64,000 nt of DNA from Pleomorphochaeta sp. Lineage in GTDB: Bacteria; Spirochaetota; Spirochaetia; Sphaerochaetales; Sphaerochaetaceae. This document shows, one piece after another, positions 27,209-35,180 of this stretch. The translations under genes were made by a program, and so were the position numbers. Numbering within the stretch: position 1 is the first letter of the stretch; every line of letters begins with the position of its first letter. The notes beneath the pieces are model-generated. The model worked only from the letters and a program-made list of their open reading frames with translations. It did no database searches and was not told the origin of the DNA. Location: assembly GCA_028532815.1 (NCBI GenBank), contig JAQQAS010000037.1, positions 1 to 64,000 of the forward strand, in the 5' to 3' direction.

Positions 27209-28335
27209 TATTTAACCTCTTTAATAAATTCATCAAAAATCCAAAGACTGTCTTGAGGTCCTGGACTTGCTTCTGGGTGGAATTGAACACACATAATTTT
27301 TGATGAAGGGATTTTAAGTCCTTCAACTGAATCATCGTTTGAATTTTTAAACCAAAGTTCAGCTTCATTTGGAAGCTTAGAAGTTACAAAACTATGGTTT
27401 TGACTTGTTACAAAAGTTTTCTTTGTAAAAACATCAGTAACTGGTTGGTTGGCACCATGGTGTCCAAATTTCATTTTAGAAGTTTCACCACCTAGGGCTA
27501 AGGTAATAATTTGGTGTCCTAAACAAATTCCAACAATAGGTATTTTGTTTTTGCAATCATTGACTAACTTAATAGCTGAAGTTTGAGTTTCAGGATCCCC
27601 TGGACCATTACTTAAAAATAACAAGTCAAAACCTTTGTTTAAGATTTGATCCTTATTTGTATTTGAAGGAAAAAGAGTAACACTAACATTTCTTTTATAT
27701 AATTCTTTAATAATTGATTTTTTAATTCCAAAATCAATTAAGGCACATTTTATTTGTGGATTTGTTAATTTTTTTGAATTAATAATTTGAGGATTGTTTA
27801 TAGCTTTTTTAGTTGAAACTTTTTCACACTGATTAGTTTGCGAAATAAAAGGAAAGGATTTGAGGTATTTTATAACTAATAACTCTTCTTCCTTTCCTAA
27901 ATTATCTTCATTAATAATAATAGCTCTTTTAAATCCCGTATCCCTTAAATGAATTGTTAAAGCCCTAGTATCAATATTACTTATCCCAATTATATTATTA
28001 TCAAGTAAATATTGATTAAGTGTAATCCTATCTTTATCAACTTTTCCATCATAATAGTCTTTTACAACTATTGCACTAACGTGAACTTTTTCATTGAGAA
28101 TTGTTTCTTCCTCTTCTTTTATTATCCCATAATTGCCAATTTGAGGATAAGTAAAACAAACCATCTGACCTTTATAGGAGGGGTCACTTAAAATTTGTTG
28201 ATAACCACTCATACTAGTATTAAAAACAATTTCACTAATACTCTTATTCCAAGAAATTTCTTTTAAATTTGGAGCTTTTACACCAAAAGATTTTCCTTCG
28301 AATTTACTACCATCTTCTAAAAATAATGTTGCCAA
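27208..28335 (-). CDS. carA: Carbamoyl-phosphate synthase, small (glutaminase) subunit
   Basis: Releases ammonia from glutamine for CarB. The 375-residue protein has the N-terminal CarA domain (FNTSMSGYQQILSDPSYKGQ) and a class I glutaminase with LSNGPGDPE near residue 240, the nucleophile in VGICLGHQIITLALGG near residue 266, and VQFHPEASPGPQD with the His and Glu of the triad. The start is TTG at 28335 with AAGGA 8 bases upstream; no upstream ATG is available. It is transcribed from its own promoter beyond the tRNA terminator. Confidence 0.96.
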   Translation of the reverse strand: MATLFLEDGSKFEGKSFGVKAPNLKEISWNKSISEIVFNTSMSGYQQILSDPSYKGQMVCFTYPQIGNYGIIKEEEETILNEKVHVSAIVVKDYYDGKVDKDRITLNQYLLDNNIIGISNIDTRALTIHLRDTGFKRAIIINEDNLGKEEELLVIKYLKSFPFISQTNQCEKVSTKKAINNPQIINSKKLTNPQIKCALIDFGIKKSIIKELYKRNVSVTLFPSNTNKDQILNKGFDLLFLSNGPGDPETQTSAIKLVNDCKNKIPIVGICLGHQIITLALGGETSKMKFGHHGANQPVTDVFTKKTFVTSQNHSFVTSKLPNEAELWFKNSNDDSVEGLKIPSSKIMCVQFHPEASPGPQDSLWIFDEFIKEVK

Positions 28336-28564
28336 GATATAGTTCCTTTTTCTAAAGATTAAATCTAAAATAATTAGAAAGCCTAAATTGTTGACATCAT
28401 ATAAAACATTTGTTGCAAAATCAAGTGTTTTAGCAACAAATTATTGTAAATATTCATAAATTTGTGCATATTTATAAAAAATATGTTGTATTTTTGTTGT
28501 TTAATGAATAAATATGAGGTAAATTGTTGCAATGTTAATGAAAATTAATTGAAAAAAATTGGGC
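28336..28564. other. carA leader and upstream region with repeated GTTG elements
   Basis: An AT-rich region between carA and the tRNA terminator. GTTG cores occur at 28412, 28485, 28496 and 28526, with a CAAC at 28434-28437. Spacings of 11 and 30 bases recur, and the same spacings occur before purE. No open frame is supported. Confidence 0.5.
28396..28441 (-). promoter_or_regulatory. carA promoter with inverted TTTGTTGC operator
   Basis: On the minus strand a promoter TTGATT, 17-base spacer, TATGAT is visible. The 13-mer TTTTGCAACAAAT (minus strand, 28420-28408), identical to the one in the pur promoter, fills most of the spacer. ATTTGTTGC (28408-28416) and GCAACAAAT (28433-28441) form a perfect 9-bp inverted repeat 16 bases apart that brackets the -35. 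Confidence 0.6.
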
Positions 28565-28592
28565 AAAAAAAAACGGAAGACTATATCTTCCG
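28565..28592 (-). terminator. Terminator of the tRNA-Phe transcript
   Basis: On the minus strand CGGAAGA (28592-28586) pairs with TCTTCCG (28580-28574) around a 5-base loop and runs into nine Ts (28573-28565), 8 bases after the tRNA. Confidence 0.9.
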
Positions 28593-28599
28593 TGCTGTT

Positions 28600-28672
28600 T
28601 GCCGCCTCCAGGAATTGAACCAGGGACACAAGGATTTTCAGTCCTTTGCTCTACCAACTGAGCTAAAGCGGC
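28600..28672 (-). tRNA. tRNA-Phe (anticodon GAA)
   Basis: On the minus strand the 73 bases fold as a full cloverleaf: acceptor GCCGCTT with AGGCGGC, D arm with AGCTCAGTTGGTAGAGC, anticodon loop CTGAAAA giving GAA, and T arm with GGTTCAATTCC. The discriminator is A (28600). CCA is not encoded. Confidence 0.97.
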
Positions 28673-28685
28673 GTCAACGATGTTG

Positions 28686-28714
28686 TTTATACACTGTAGA
28701 AAAATTATTGTCAA
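28686..28714 (-). promoter_or_regulatory. tRNA-Phe promoter
   Basis: On the minus strand a perfect -35 TTGACA (28714-28709), 17-base spacer and -10 TATAAA (28691-28686) lie 14 bases upstream of the tRNA. Confidence 0.85.
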
Positions 28715-28881
28715 CACCTTTATTGAAAAAAGTGATTTTTTTGCATAAAAATACGGTAAATTTTGGATTTATTACTGTTTTAATTATTAAAAAGGGTTTA
28801 ATAAAAATTTTTCCATCCTTAAAAGGTTACTAACAAATATATGGGCTAAACTTTAACCCAAAATAAAAATTGCTATATAGA

Positions 28882-28909
28882 TTGAAATTTATAGAATGCT
28901 CATGATAAT
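28882..28909 (+). promoter_or_regulatory. Predicted dprA promoter, start site at the ATG
   Basis: TTGAAA (28882-28887), a 16-base spacer and GATAAT (28904-28909) place the transcription start at or within about two bases of ATG 28918. No Shine-Dalgarno is present. Confidence 0.5.
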
Positions 28910-28917
28910 CTAGAATC

Positions 28918-29853
28918 ATGATAAAGGATAATTTAGTACAAGCTATTAACTGGGAAACTTTAGTTATTGTTTGTAATAGTGATTTTAATAAAGCTTGTTT
29001 TATTTGGGATAAATATAAACATCTTTTTAGCTTTCCAATAAGTAGTGATTTTTCTCTATGGGCAAGCAATTTATCTGTATCTATAAATAAACTGTTCGAA
29101 ATATATACAAAAGTATGTGAAGATTTCAAAACCCTTTCTAATGATACTACAATTCTTTTATATGGTGATGATAATTGGCCAACTAGAATTGATGACAGTT
29201 CTTTTCCAACTAGAATTCTCTATTGTAAAGGAAATCTTGATTTATTAAATAAACAAAGTGTTTCAATTATTGGCACTAAATCTCCGAAGAAAGAAAGTGT
29301 TGATAAGGTTGATAAGGTTGTTAAATCGTTAATCAAAAATGAAATTATTGTTATTAGTGGCTTATCTTTCGGTATTCAAGGACATGCTGCTGTAAATAGC
29401 TTATCAAACTTTGCTCCAGTTATTGCTGTACTTGCCACTCCTTTAGATAAGGTATATCCAAAAGAACATAAGAAAATTCAAGATTATATAGAGAAAGAAG
29501 GTGGTTTAGTTATCACAAGAGTTGCTCCAAATAATAAAAATATTAAATGGAATATTCTTTTAAGAAATAGATTAATGACTTCTCTCTCTTGTGCTTCTAT
29601 AATAATTGAAGAGAGAGATAGAGGTGGAGCAATACAAATAGCTGAACATTCTTTAGAGATAAATAGAAATGTTTTCTTTTTTAGTTATCTTAAAAAAGAT
29701 TCTTCTATTACTTGGCCAAAATTGTTAATTGAAAAAGGTGCTAAGTCTATTAGATTCCCTAGTGATTTACCAAAAGCCTTAAATGAAACAGAGATTACTA
29801 AAATTGCTAAAAAAACAAATAAAGAGGAAGTTGTGCAATTGAAATTGTTTTAA
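28918..29853 (+). CDS. dprA: DprA/Smf-like DNA-processing protein (divergent)
   Basis: DprA proteins bind incoming single-stranded DNA and load RecA during natural transformation. This 311-residue protein has the Rossmann-like core in order: YGDDNWPTRI near residue 83, VSIIGTKSPKK near residue 116, VISGLSFGIQGHAA near residue 143 and TPLDKVYPKEHKK near residue 172. Family members usually read SGxAxGID-AH at the third motif, so SFGIQGHAA is a diverged form, and the usual N-terminal helix-hairpin-helix is not obvious. It starts without a ribosome binding site. I saw no other transformation gene in the window, so the function may be more general. The family call is fairly sure; competence is not shown. 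Confidence 0.78.
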   Translation: MIKDNLVQAINWETLVIVCNSDFNKACFIWDKYKHLFSFPISSDFSLWASNLSVSINKLFEIYTKVCEDFKTLSNDTTILLYGDDNWPTRIDDSSFPTRILYCKGNLDLLNKQSVSIIGTKSPKKESVDKVDKVVKSLIKNEIIVISGLSFGIQGHAAVNSLSNFAPVIAVLATPLDKVYPKEHKKIQDYIEKEGGLVITRVAPNNKNIKWNILLRNRLMTSLSCASIIIEERDRGGAIQIAEHSLEINRNVFFFSYLKKDSSITWPKLLIEKGAKSIRFPSDLPKALNETEITKIAKKTNKEEVVQLKLF

Positions 29854-29908
29854 TTTCAAAAAATGTTAAATATATGTAGCTTTATTTCTTAAATAATTAA
29901 TAAAAATC

Positions 29909-29937
29909 TTGACTAAAAATTGTACAAAAATTACTAT
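29909..29937 (+). promoter_or_regulatory. Predicted alaS promoter, start site at the ATG
   Basis: TTGACT (29909-29914), a 17-base spacer and TACTAT (29932-29937) lie 7 bases before ATG 29945. No Shine-Dalgarno is present, so a leaderless message is predicted. Confidence 0.6.
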
Positions 29938-29944
29938 CTTTGAT

Positions 29945-31750
29945 ATGGAAAAACAACTTACAGCAAACGAATTAAGAAAAAAATTTATTGATTTCTTTGT
30001 ATCTAAAGATCACAAGCAAATTAGTGGAGCTTCTTTGATACCAGAAAATGATCCAACAGTTTTATTCACAACTGCTGGAATGCATCCTTTAGTACCTTAT
30101 ATTTTAGGTGCTGAACACCCTTCAGGCGATAAACTTTGTGATTATCAAAAGTGTATTAGAACTGGAGATATTGATGCGGTTGGAGACCCTCACCATTTAA
30201 CATTCTTTGAAATGTTGGGTAACTGGTCATTAGGTAGTTATTTTAAAAAAGAAGCTATTGCTTTTAGTTATGAATTTTTAACAAAAGAATTAAATATTGA
30301 TAGTGAAAAATTATCAGTTACAGTATTTGCTGGAGATGATGAAGTCCCTAGAGATAATATTTCTGCTCAAGAGTGGATGAAACATGGAATCCCAGAGGAA
30401 AGAATTTATTTCTTGCCAAGAAAAGATAACTGGTGGGGACCAGCAGGTGAAACAGGTCCTTGTGGTCCAGATAGTGAAATGTTTATTGATACTGGACGTG
30501 AAAAATGTAGCGATGATTGTAAACCAGGTTGTTCTTGTGGTAAATATTTTGAAATCTGGAATGATGTTTTCATGGGCTATAAAAAATTAGAAGATGGCAC
30601 ATATGTTGAGATGGATAGAAAATGTGTAGATACTGGCATGGGTATTGAACGAACTATTGCTATCCTTCAAGGTAAAAAGAATGTCTATGAAACTGAAGTC
30701 TTTACACCAATTATCGCAGGTATCGAAGAGCTTTCAAATGCTAAATATGGCGATAGCGATGAAACTGATATGTCTATTAGAATTTTAGCTGACCATGTAA
30801 GAACTAGTTGTTTTATTTTAGGAGACCAAAGAGGTATTGCTCCATCTAATGTTGGACAAGGTTATATTCTTAGAAGATTAATTAGAAGAGCTATTAGACA
30901 TGGTAGAAAATTAGGTATTGAAGGTGATTTCTTAAGTAATTTAGCAAAAATAGTTGTTGATTTATATAAAGATGCTTACCCTGAGTTAATTGAAAATTTA
31001 GAATTTATTTATAAAGAATTAGAACTAGAAGAAGAAAAATTCAGTAAGACTTTACAAAAAGGTGAAAAGGAATTTATGAAAATGATTCCTAATATCTTAA
31101 AAGGTAAAGCAAAAATGATTCCAGGTCGTATGGCTTTTAAACTATATGATACATATGGATTCCCAATTGAACTTACTAAAGAGCTTGCCCAAGAAAATGG
31201 TTTAAGTGTTGATGAAGAAGGTTTTGCAAAAGCTTTTGAAAAACACCAAAGTCAAAGTAGAAGCGGTGCTGAACAAAAATTTAAAGGTGGACTTGCAGAT
31301 CATAGTGAAAAAACAACAGCTTTACATACTGCAACTCACATGCTTCACCAAGCTCTAAGAACTGTTTTAGGCGATCATGTTGGTCAAAAAGGTTCAAATA
31401 TTACAATAGATAGATTACGTTTTGATTTTACTCATCCAGAAAAAGTTAGCAAAGAAGATCTTCAAAAAGTAGAAGATATAGTAAATTCTGAAATTAAGAA
31501 AAATCAAGATGTTATTTGCGAAACTATGACTTTAGAAGAAGCTAAAGAACAAGGTGCTATCGCTTTCTTCGATAGTAAATATGGTGAGCAAGTAAAAGTT
31601 TATTCTATTGGAAATTTCTCAAAAGAAGTTTGTGGTGGTCCTCATGTTTCAAATACAAGCGAAATGGGAAGATTTAAAATCCAAAAAGAACAATCTTCAT
31701 CAGCTGGAGTTAGACGTATAAAAGCAGTTTTAATTAAAGATGATGAATAA
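29945..31750 (+). CDS. alaS: Alanyl-tRNA synthetase, short form
   Basis: Charges tRNA-Ala with alanine. The 601-residue protein has the class II catalytic domain (TAGMHPLVPYILGAEHPSG, the motif 2 region FFEMLGNWSLGSYF, and GMGIERTIAILQG) and the editing domain with zinc ligands in HTATHMLHQAL near residue 460 and CGGPHVSNTSEMG near residue 570. It ends there, whereas most bacterial enzymes run to about 875 residues with a C-terminal C-Ala (DHHA1) domain. The same shortened form is known from Borrelia and Treponema, which supports a spirochaete origin. The frame is open back to a TTG at 29909, but that overlaps the -35 box, so the start is ATG 29945. Confidence 0.96.
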   Translation: MEKQLTANELRKKFIDFFVSKDHKQISGASLIPENDPTVLFTTAGMHPLVPYILGAEHPSGDKLCDYQKCIRTGDIDAVGDPHHLTFFEMLGNWSLGSYFKKEAIAFSYEFLTKELNIDSEKLSVTVFAGDDEVPRDNISAQEWMKHGIPEERIYFLPRKDNWWGPAGETGPCGPDSEMFIDTGREKCSDDCKPGCSCGKYFEIWNDVFMGYKKLEDGTYVEMDRKCVDTGMGIERTIAILQGKKNVYETEVFTPIIAGIEELSNAKYGDSDETDMSIRILADHVRTSCFILGDQRGIAPSNVGQGYILRRLIRRAIRHGRKLGIEGDFLSNLAKIVVDLYKDAYPELIENLEFIYKELELEEEKFSKTLQKGEKEFMKMIPNILKGKAKMIPGRMAFKLYDTYGFPIELTKELAQENGLSVDEEGFAKAFEKHQSQSRSGAEQKFKGGLADHSEKTTALHTATHMLHQALRTVLGDHVGQKGSNITIDRLRFDFTHPEKVSKEDLQKVEDIVNSEIKKNQDVICETMTLEEAKEQGAIAFFDSKYGEQVKVYSIGNFSKEVCGGPHVSNTSEMGRFKIQKEQSSSAGVRRIKAVLIKDDE

Positions 31751-31780
31751 GTTTTATCTCTTTTAAAATCAAAAATAATA

Positions 31781-31814
31781 AAATGGACATAGTTGATTCT
31801 GTGTCCATTTTTTT
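31781..31814 (+). terminator. alaS terminator
   Basis: AAATGGACATAG (31781-31792) pairs with CTGTGTCCATTT (31799-31810) with one G-T pair and a 6-base loop, and the T-run continues to 31814. Confidence 0.85.
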
Positions 31815-32397
31815 ATGATTTTTTAATTTAATATATATAGTAAATTAAATTTGGAATAATTTATCATCTTTATAATCCCTAAAATGACAGCTTCTTGTGG
31901 TTTTCTAAATTTATTTTTTGTGTTATTATCTTTTTATGATATTTTTTAGCGCAAAAAATAGATTCCTTAATTTTACCTAATTTTGGTAAAATTTTGTAAG
32001 GCTTATACAATCTTATTTGTTGTATATTTTTTGCATATTACATGTATAAATGCGATGAAAACCATTGCTTATATATATATATTCTTTTTTCCATATTTTA
32101 TTATTTTTTTAGTAGATAAAAAAATATTTATCAATTGCTTAATAGAGGTTAAGAAAAAGCCTTTATCAAATTAATTATGACTGTATTTTTAGTCATATTT
32201 TCTATTGGAAATATAAGAGTATTTTTACTTTTGAATACATCAAGGGGGAAGTTTTGACAAATAAAAAAAACTCCACACTTCGTTCAATAAAAATTGAAGG
32301 AATCGCTAAAGAAAGGCATGTTTTTTTACTTTTTAATATTCAACATGATACCTAAATTACACTTTTGTACATTTTATAAACTTCAAGGAGAAAAGTG
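31815..32397. other. Long intergenic region upstream of the opuC-like operon
   Basis: About 580 AT-rich bases. It holds an inverted repeat ATTTTACC/GGTAAAAT (31970-31977, 31985-31992), and TTGTTGTATATTTTTTGCAT (32017-32036), which matches the element after the pur -10 at 17 of 20 bases. A 33-codon frame starts with TTG at 32254 behind AAGGGGG. I cannot assign the opuC promoter. An untranslated leader or small RNA is possible, but no known riboswitch fold was recognised. Confidence 0.45.
32254..32355 (+). CDS. Possible 33-residue leader peptide
   Basis: A strong ribosome binding site (AAGGGGG, 32242-32248) lies 5 bases before a TTG-initiated frame of 33 codons (TNKKNSTLRSIKIEGIAKER and a hydrophobic end) that stops 42 bases before opuCA. 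It resembles no family known to me. It might be a regulatory leader or chance; the Shine-Dalgarno is the only real support. Confidence 0.25.
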   Translation: MTNKKNSTLRSIKIEGIAKERHVFLLFNIQHDT

Positions 32398-33537
32398 ATG
32401 ATTCAGTTACAGAATATTGTAAAAACATATGATGGCACCACAAAGATTATTGATAATCTTGACTTAACCATAGAGGACGGCGAATTTATGGTTTTGGTTG
32501 GCGAAAGTGGTTGTGGTAAGACTACAACAATGCAAATGATTAATCGCCTAGTAGATCCAACTTCAGGTACAATCACCATTGATGGTGAAGATATAACCAA
32601 AATGGATAAAATACAGCTTAGACGTAGAATTGGATATGTAATTCAACAAATTGGATTGTTTCCACACTGGACAATAGAACAAAATGTAGTTGCTGTATTA
32701 TCTTTAACTTCAAAAGATACAGAAAAAAATTTACAAGTTGCAAGAGATTTATTAGATAAAGTTGATTTAGATCCAGATATCTATGCTTCTCGTTACCCAA
32801 AAGAGTTATCTGGTGGACAACTTCAAAGAGTTGGTGTTGCAAGAGCTCTTGCAAATGATCCTGATATTATCTTAATGGATGAACCTTTTTCTGCATTAGA
32901 CCCAATTACAAGAGAACAATTACAAGATGAAATAGTTCGAATTCATGACGAGTTAGGTAAAACTATTATTTTTGTTACTCACGATATTGATGAAGCAATT
33001 AAAGTTGGGGACAGAATAGCTGTAATGCAAGAAGGTAAAATTATTCAATGCGATAGTGCCGAAGAAATATTAAAAAACCCTATCAATGATTTTGTTCTAA
33101 ATTTTGTTGGAAAAAATAGATTATGGAAGACGCCTGATATGCTAAGTGCACAAGATGTAATGGTTAAGAACTTTCCAACTATTATGGCTTCTCGTTCAAC
33201 TGCCCAAGCTATTGAAAGAATGGCAAACAAAGAAACTTTAATGCTTTGTGTTATTGAAAACCTAAAAAAGGAAAAGAAAAAATTAGTAGGACTTGTTGGT
33301 GCAAATAGATTAGCTGGTCTAAATGATCATAAAACAAAAATGACTGATATTATGAAAAAAGATTTTATTAGTGTTACACCTGAAACAAGTTTAACTGATG
33401 TAATAAATCTTAGAAATGAAAAAGGCGTAAAATATATTCCAGTAGTTGATGAAGAAGGTTTATATCACGGAATTATTACTAATGCTAGTATTTTAAATGT
33501 ACTAAGTCAGATTATGCCAGGAACGGAGGACTATTAG
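32398..33537 (+). CDS. opuCA: Betaine/carnitine/choline ABC transporter ATP-binding protein with CBS domains
   Basis: ATPase of an osmoprotectant importer. The 379-residue protein has Walker A GESGCGKTT near residue 37, signature LSGGQLQRVGVARAL near residue 140, Walker B IILMDEPFSALDP, and a C-terminal pair of CBS domains (about 255-375, with VMVKNFPTIMASRSTAQAIE and KYIPVVDEEGLYHGIITNAS). CBS domains in OpuA/OpuC proteins sense ionic strength or nucleotides and gate transport. ATG 32398 sits 7 bases after AAGGAG; a GTG at 32395 is too close. It is first in a three-gene operon, 1 base from the permease gene. Confidence 0.92.
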   Translation: MIQLQNIVKTYDGTTKIIDNLDLTIEDGEFMVLVGESGCGKTTTMQMINRLVDPTSGTITIDGEDITKMDKIQLRRRIGYVIQQIGLFPHWTIEQNVVAVLSLTSKDTEKNLQVARDLLDKVDLDPDIYASRYPKELSGGQLQRVGVARALANDPDIILMDEPFSALDPITREQLQDEIVRIHDELGKTIIFVTHDIDEAIKVGDRIAVMQEGKIIQCDSAEEILKNPINDFVLNFVGKNRLWKTPDMLSAQDVMVKNFPTIMASRSTAQAIERMANKETLMLCVIENLKKEKKKLVGLVGANRLAGLNDHKTKMTDIMKKDFISVTPETSLTDVINLRNEKGVKYIPVVDEEGLYHGIITNASILNVLSQIMPGTEDY

Positions 33538-33538
33538 T

Positions 33539-34168
33539 ATGATTGATTTTATAACAAATAATTGGCCTATGATAGTTCAAAAGTCATTAGAGCATGTATC
33601 TCTATCCTTTACAGCTGTTATTTTAGCTTGTTTAATCGGTATCCCTGTGGGTTTCTTAATTGTAAACCATGATAAAGCTGCAAGAATTGTAATCGGAGCT
33701 GCAAATATAATTCAAACTATTCCATCTTTAGCTATGTTTGCCTTTGCAATGCCTATCTTTGGTATTGGAACAAAACCAGCTGTATTTGCACTCTTTTTAT
33801 ATGCATTATTACCAATTATCAAAAATTCATTAATTGGAATAAAGAATGTTGATCCTTCAATTATTAAAGCTGCTCGAGGAATGGGTATGACTAAAACACA
33901 AATTATGTTCAAAGTTGAAATTCCCTTAGCAATATCTGTAATTATGGGTGGAGTTAGAATTGCTGCTGTAACTTGTATTGGTATTACAACAATTGCAACT
34001 CTTATAGCTGCAGGAGGATTAGGAGATCTGATTTATAGAGGTTTGAGTACCTTCAATCAACCTATGATTTTCACAGGTGCATTATTATCTGCTGTGTTAG
34101 CACTTATTGTAGACTTTTTGTTAGGTATAGTTGAGAAGGCTCTAACCTCAAAAGGTTTAAAAGATTAA
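33539..34168 (+). CDS. opuCB: Osmoprotectant ABC transporter permease
   Basis: A 209-residue membrane permease with five or six hydrophobic segments and the cytoplasmic docking loop KAARGMGMTKTQIMFKVEIP near residue 108. It belongs to the OpuCB/ProW group. OpuC systems often have two permease genes flanking the binding protein; here there is one, so the permease probably forms a homodimer. GGAGG precedes the ATG. Confidence 0.9.
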   Translation: MIDFITNNWPMIVQKSLEHVSLSFTAVILACLIGIPVGFLIVNHDKAARIVIGAANIIQTIPSLAMFAFAMPIFGIGTKPAVFALFLYALLPIIKNSLIGIKNVDPSIIKAARGMGMTKTQIMFKVEIPLAISVIMGGVRIAAVTCIGITTIATLIAAGGLGDLIYRGLSTFNQPMIFTGALLSAVLALIVDFLLGIVEKALTSKGLKD

Positions 34169-34184
34169 TTAGAAAGGAGAAAAT

Positions 34185-35066
34185 ATGAAAAATATTAAAA
34201 CAATTAGTTTTATTTTGTTAGTGGCTATAATAACTTTATTTACAAGTTGTAATTCATCAAAAGATAAAGTTACTATTGTTCATAAGAACTATACAGAACA
34301 AAGAATTATGGGAGAGGCTTTAGGTCAATACTTAGAATCTAAAGGTATTGAAGCTGAAGTAAAAGAATTAGGTGGAACTCTTCTTTGTTGGAATTCAATA
34401 AAGAGTGGAGATGCTGATTTATATCCTGAATATACCGGAACTACATACGGAGCTATTTTCAACCAAACAGATAATATTGGACCTGATGCAACTTATAACT
34501 ATGTTAAAGAAAATAGTGAAAAAGAATTTGGTATTACCTGGCTTGAACCTTTTGGTTTCAACAATACATATGTATTATCTGTTACTCAAGATTTAGTTGA
34601 TGAATATGGTGTTAAAACTATTTCAGATTTAGAGCCAATCGCTGATCAATTAGTTTTAGGTGGAGACCAAGAATTCCCAGTTAGAGAAGGGGATGGATAT
34701 CCAGCTTTAATTAGAACTTATGGATTTGAATTTAAAGAATATAAAGGAATGGACCAAGGTATCACAACTCAAGCATTACTTGAAGGCCAAATTGATATCA
34801 ATACTTATTATTCAACCGATGGGAGAATTGCAAAATATGGTTTTGTTAACTTAGAGGATGATAAAAACGTATTCCCTCCATATTTCTGTACACCAATTAT
34901 GACTGTTGAATATGCAAATGAACATCCAGATGTTGTTGAAGCTTTAAATGCTTTAGGTAATAAATTCAGTAATGAAGATATGCAAAAATACAACTTGATG
35001 GTTGATGAAGGCGCTAGTGTAAAATCTGTTGCTACTCAAATGCTTCAAGATAAAGGTCTTATCTAA
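34185..35066 (+). CDS. opuCC: Osmoprotectant-binding lipoprotein
   Basis: A 293-residue substrate-binding protein with a lipoprotein signal peptide ending LFTSC (Cys near residue 22), so it is probably anchored in a membrane by lipid. OpuAC/OpuCC-type features are HKNYTEQRIMGEALGQYLE near residue 32, SGDADLYPEYTGTTY near residue 87 and LEGQIDINTYYSTDG near residue 195. These place it with glycine betaine, choline or carnitine binders; the exact substrate cannot be told. AAGGAG precedes the ATG, and a terminator follows. Confidence 0.9.
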   Translation: MKNIKTISFILLVAIITLFTSCNSSKDKVTIVHKNYTEQRIMGEALGQYLESKGIEAEVKELGGTLLCWNSIKSGDADLYPEYTGTTYGAIFNQTDNIGPDATYNYVKENSEKEFGITWLEPFGFNNTYVLSVTQDLVDEYGVKTISDLEPIADQLVLGGDQEFPVREGDGYPALIRTYGFEFKEYKGMDQGITTQALLEGQIDINTYYSTDGRIAKYGFVNLEDDKNVFPPYFCTPIMTVEYANEHPDVVEALNALGNKFSNEDMQKYNLMVDEGASVKSVATQMLQDKGLI

Positions 35067-35092
35067 TAAATTTAGATAGTATTTATTTTAAT

Positions 35093-35119
35093 AAACCTCA
35101 TTATTTTAATGGGGTTTTT
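35093..35119 (+). terminator. Terminator of the opuC-like operon
   Basis: AAACCTCATT (35093-35102) pairs with AATGGGGTTT (35108-35117) with one G-T pair, followed by TTC. Confidence 0.75.
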
Positions 35120-35127
35120 CTTATGTA

Positions 35128-35156
35128 TAAAAAAAGAGGCATTTTTAAAATGCCTC
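35128..35156 (-). terminator. Terminator of the rlmN-ftsH operon
   Basis: On the minus strand GAGGCATTTT (35156-35147) pairs perfectly with AAAATGCCTC (35145-35136) and runs into seven Ts. It lies back-to-back with the opuC terminator. Confidence 0.8.
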
Positions 35157-35180
35157 ATAAAATTTTTTATTTTACTAAGT

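Noticed and set aside
29909-29944. N-terminal extension of AlaRS from TTG 29909
   Set aside because: The extra 12 residues overlap the -35 and -10 boxes, have no ribosome binding site and do not fit the family's N-terminus.
31983-32174. 63-codon hydrophobic frame starting with TTG in the opuC upstream region
   Set aside because: No ribosome binding site, start inside an inverted repeat, and composition typical of translated AT-rich noise (runs of Phe, Ile, Tyr).
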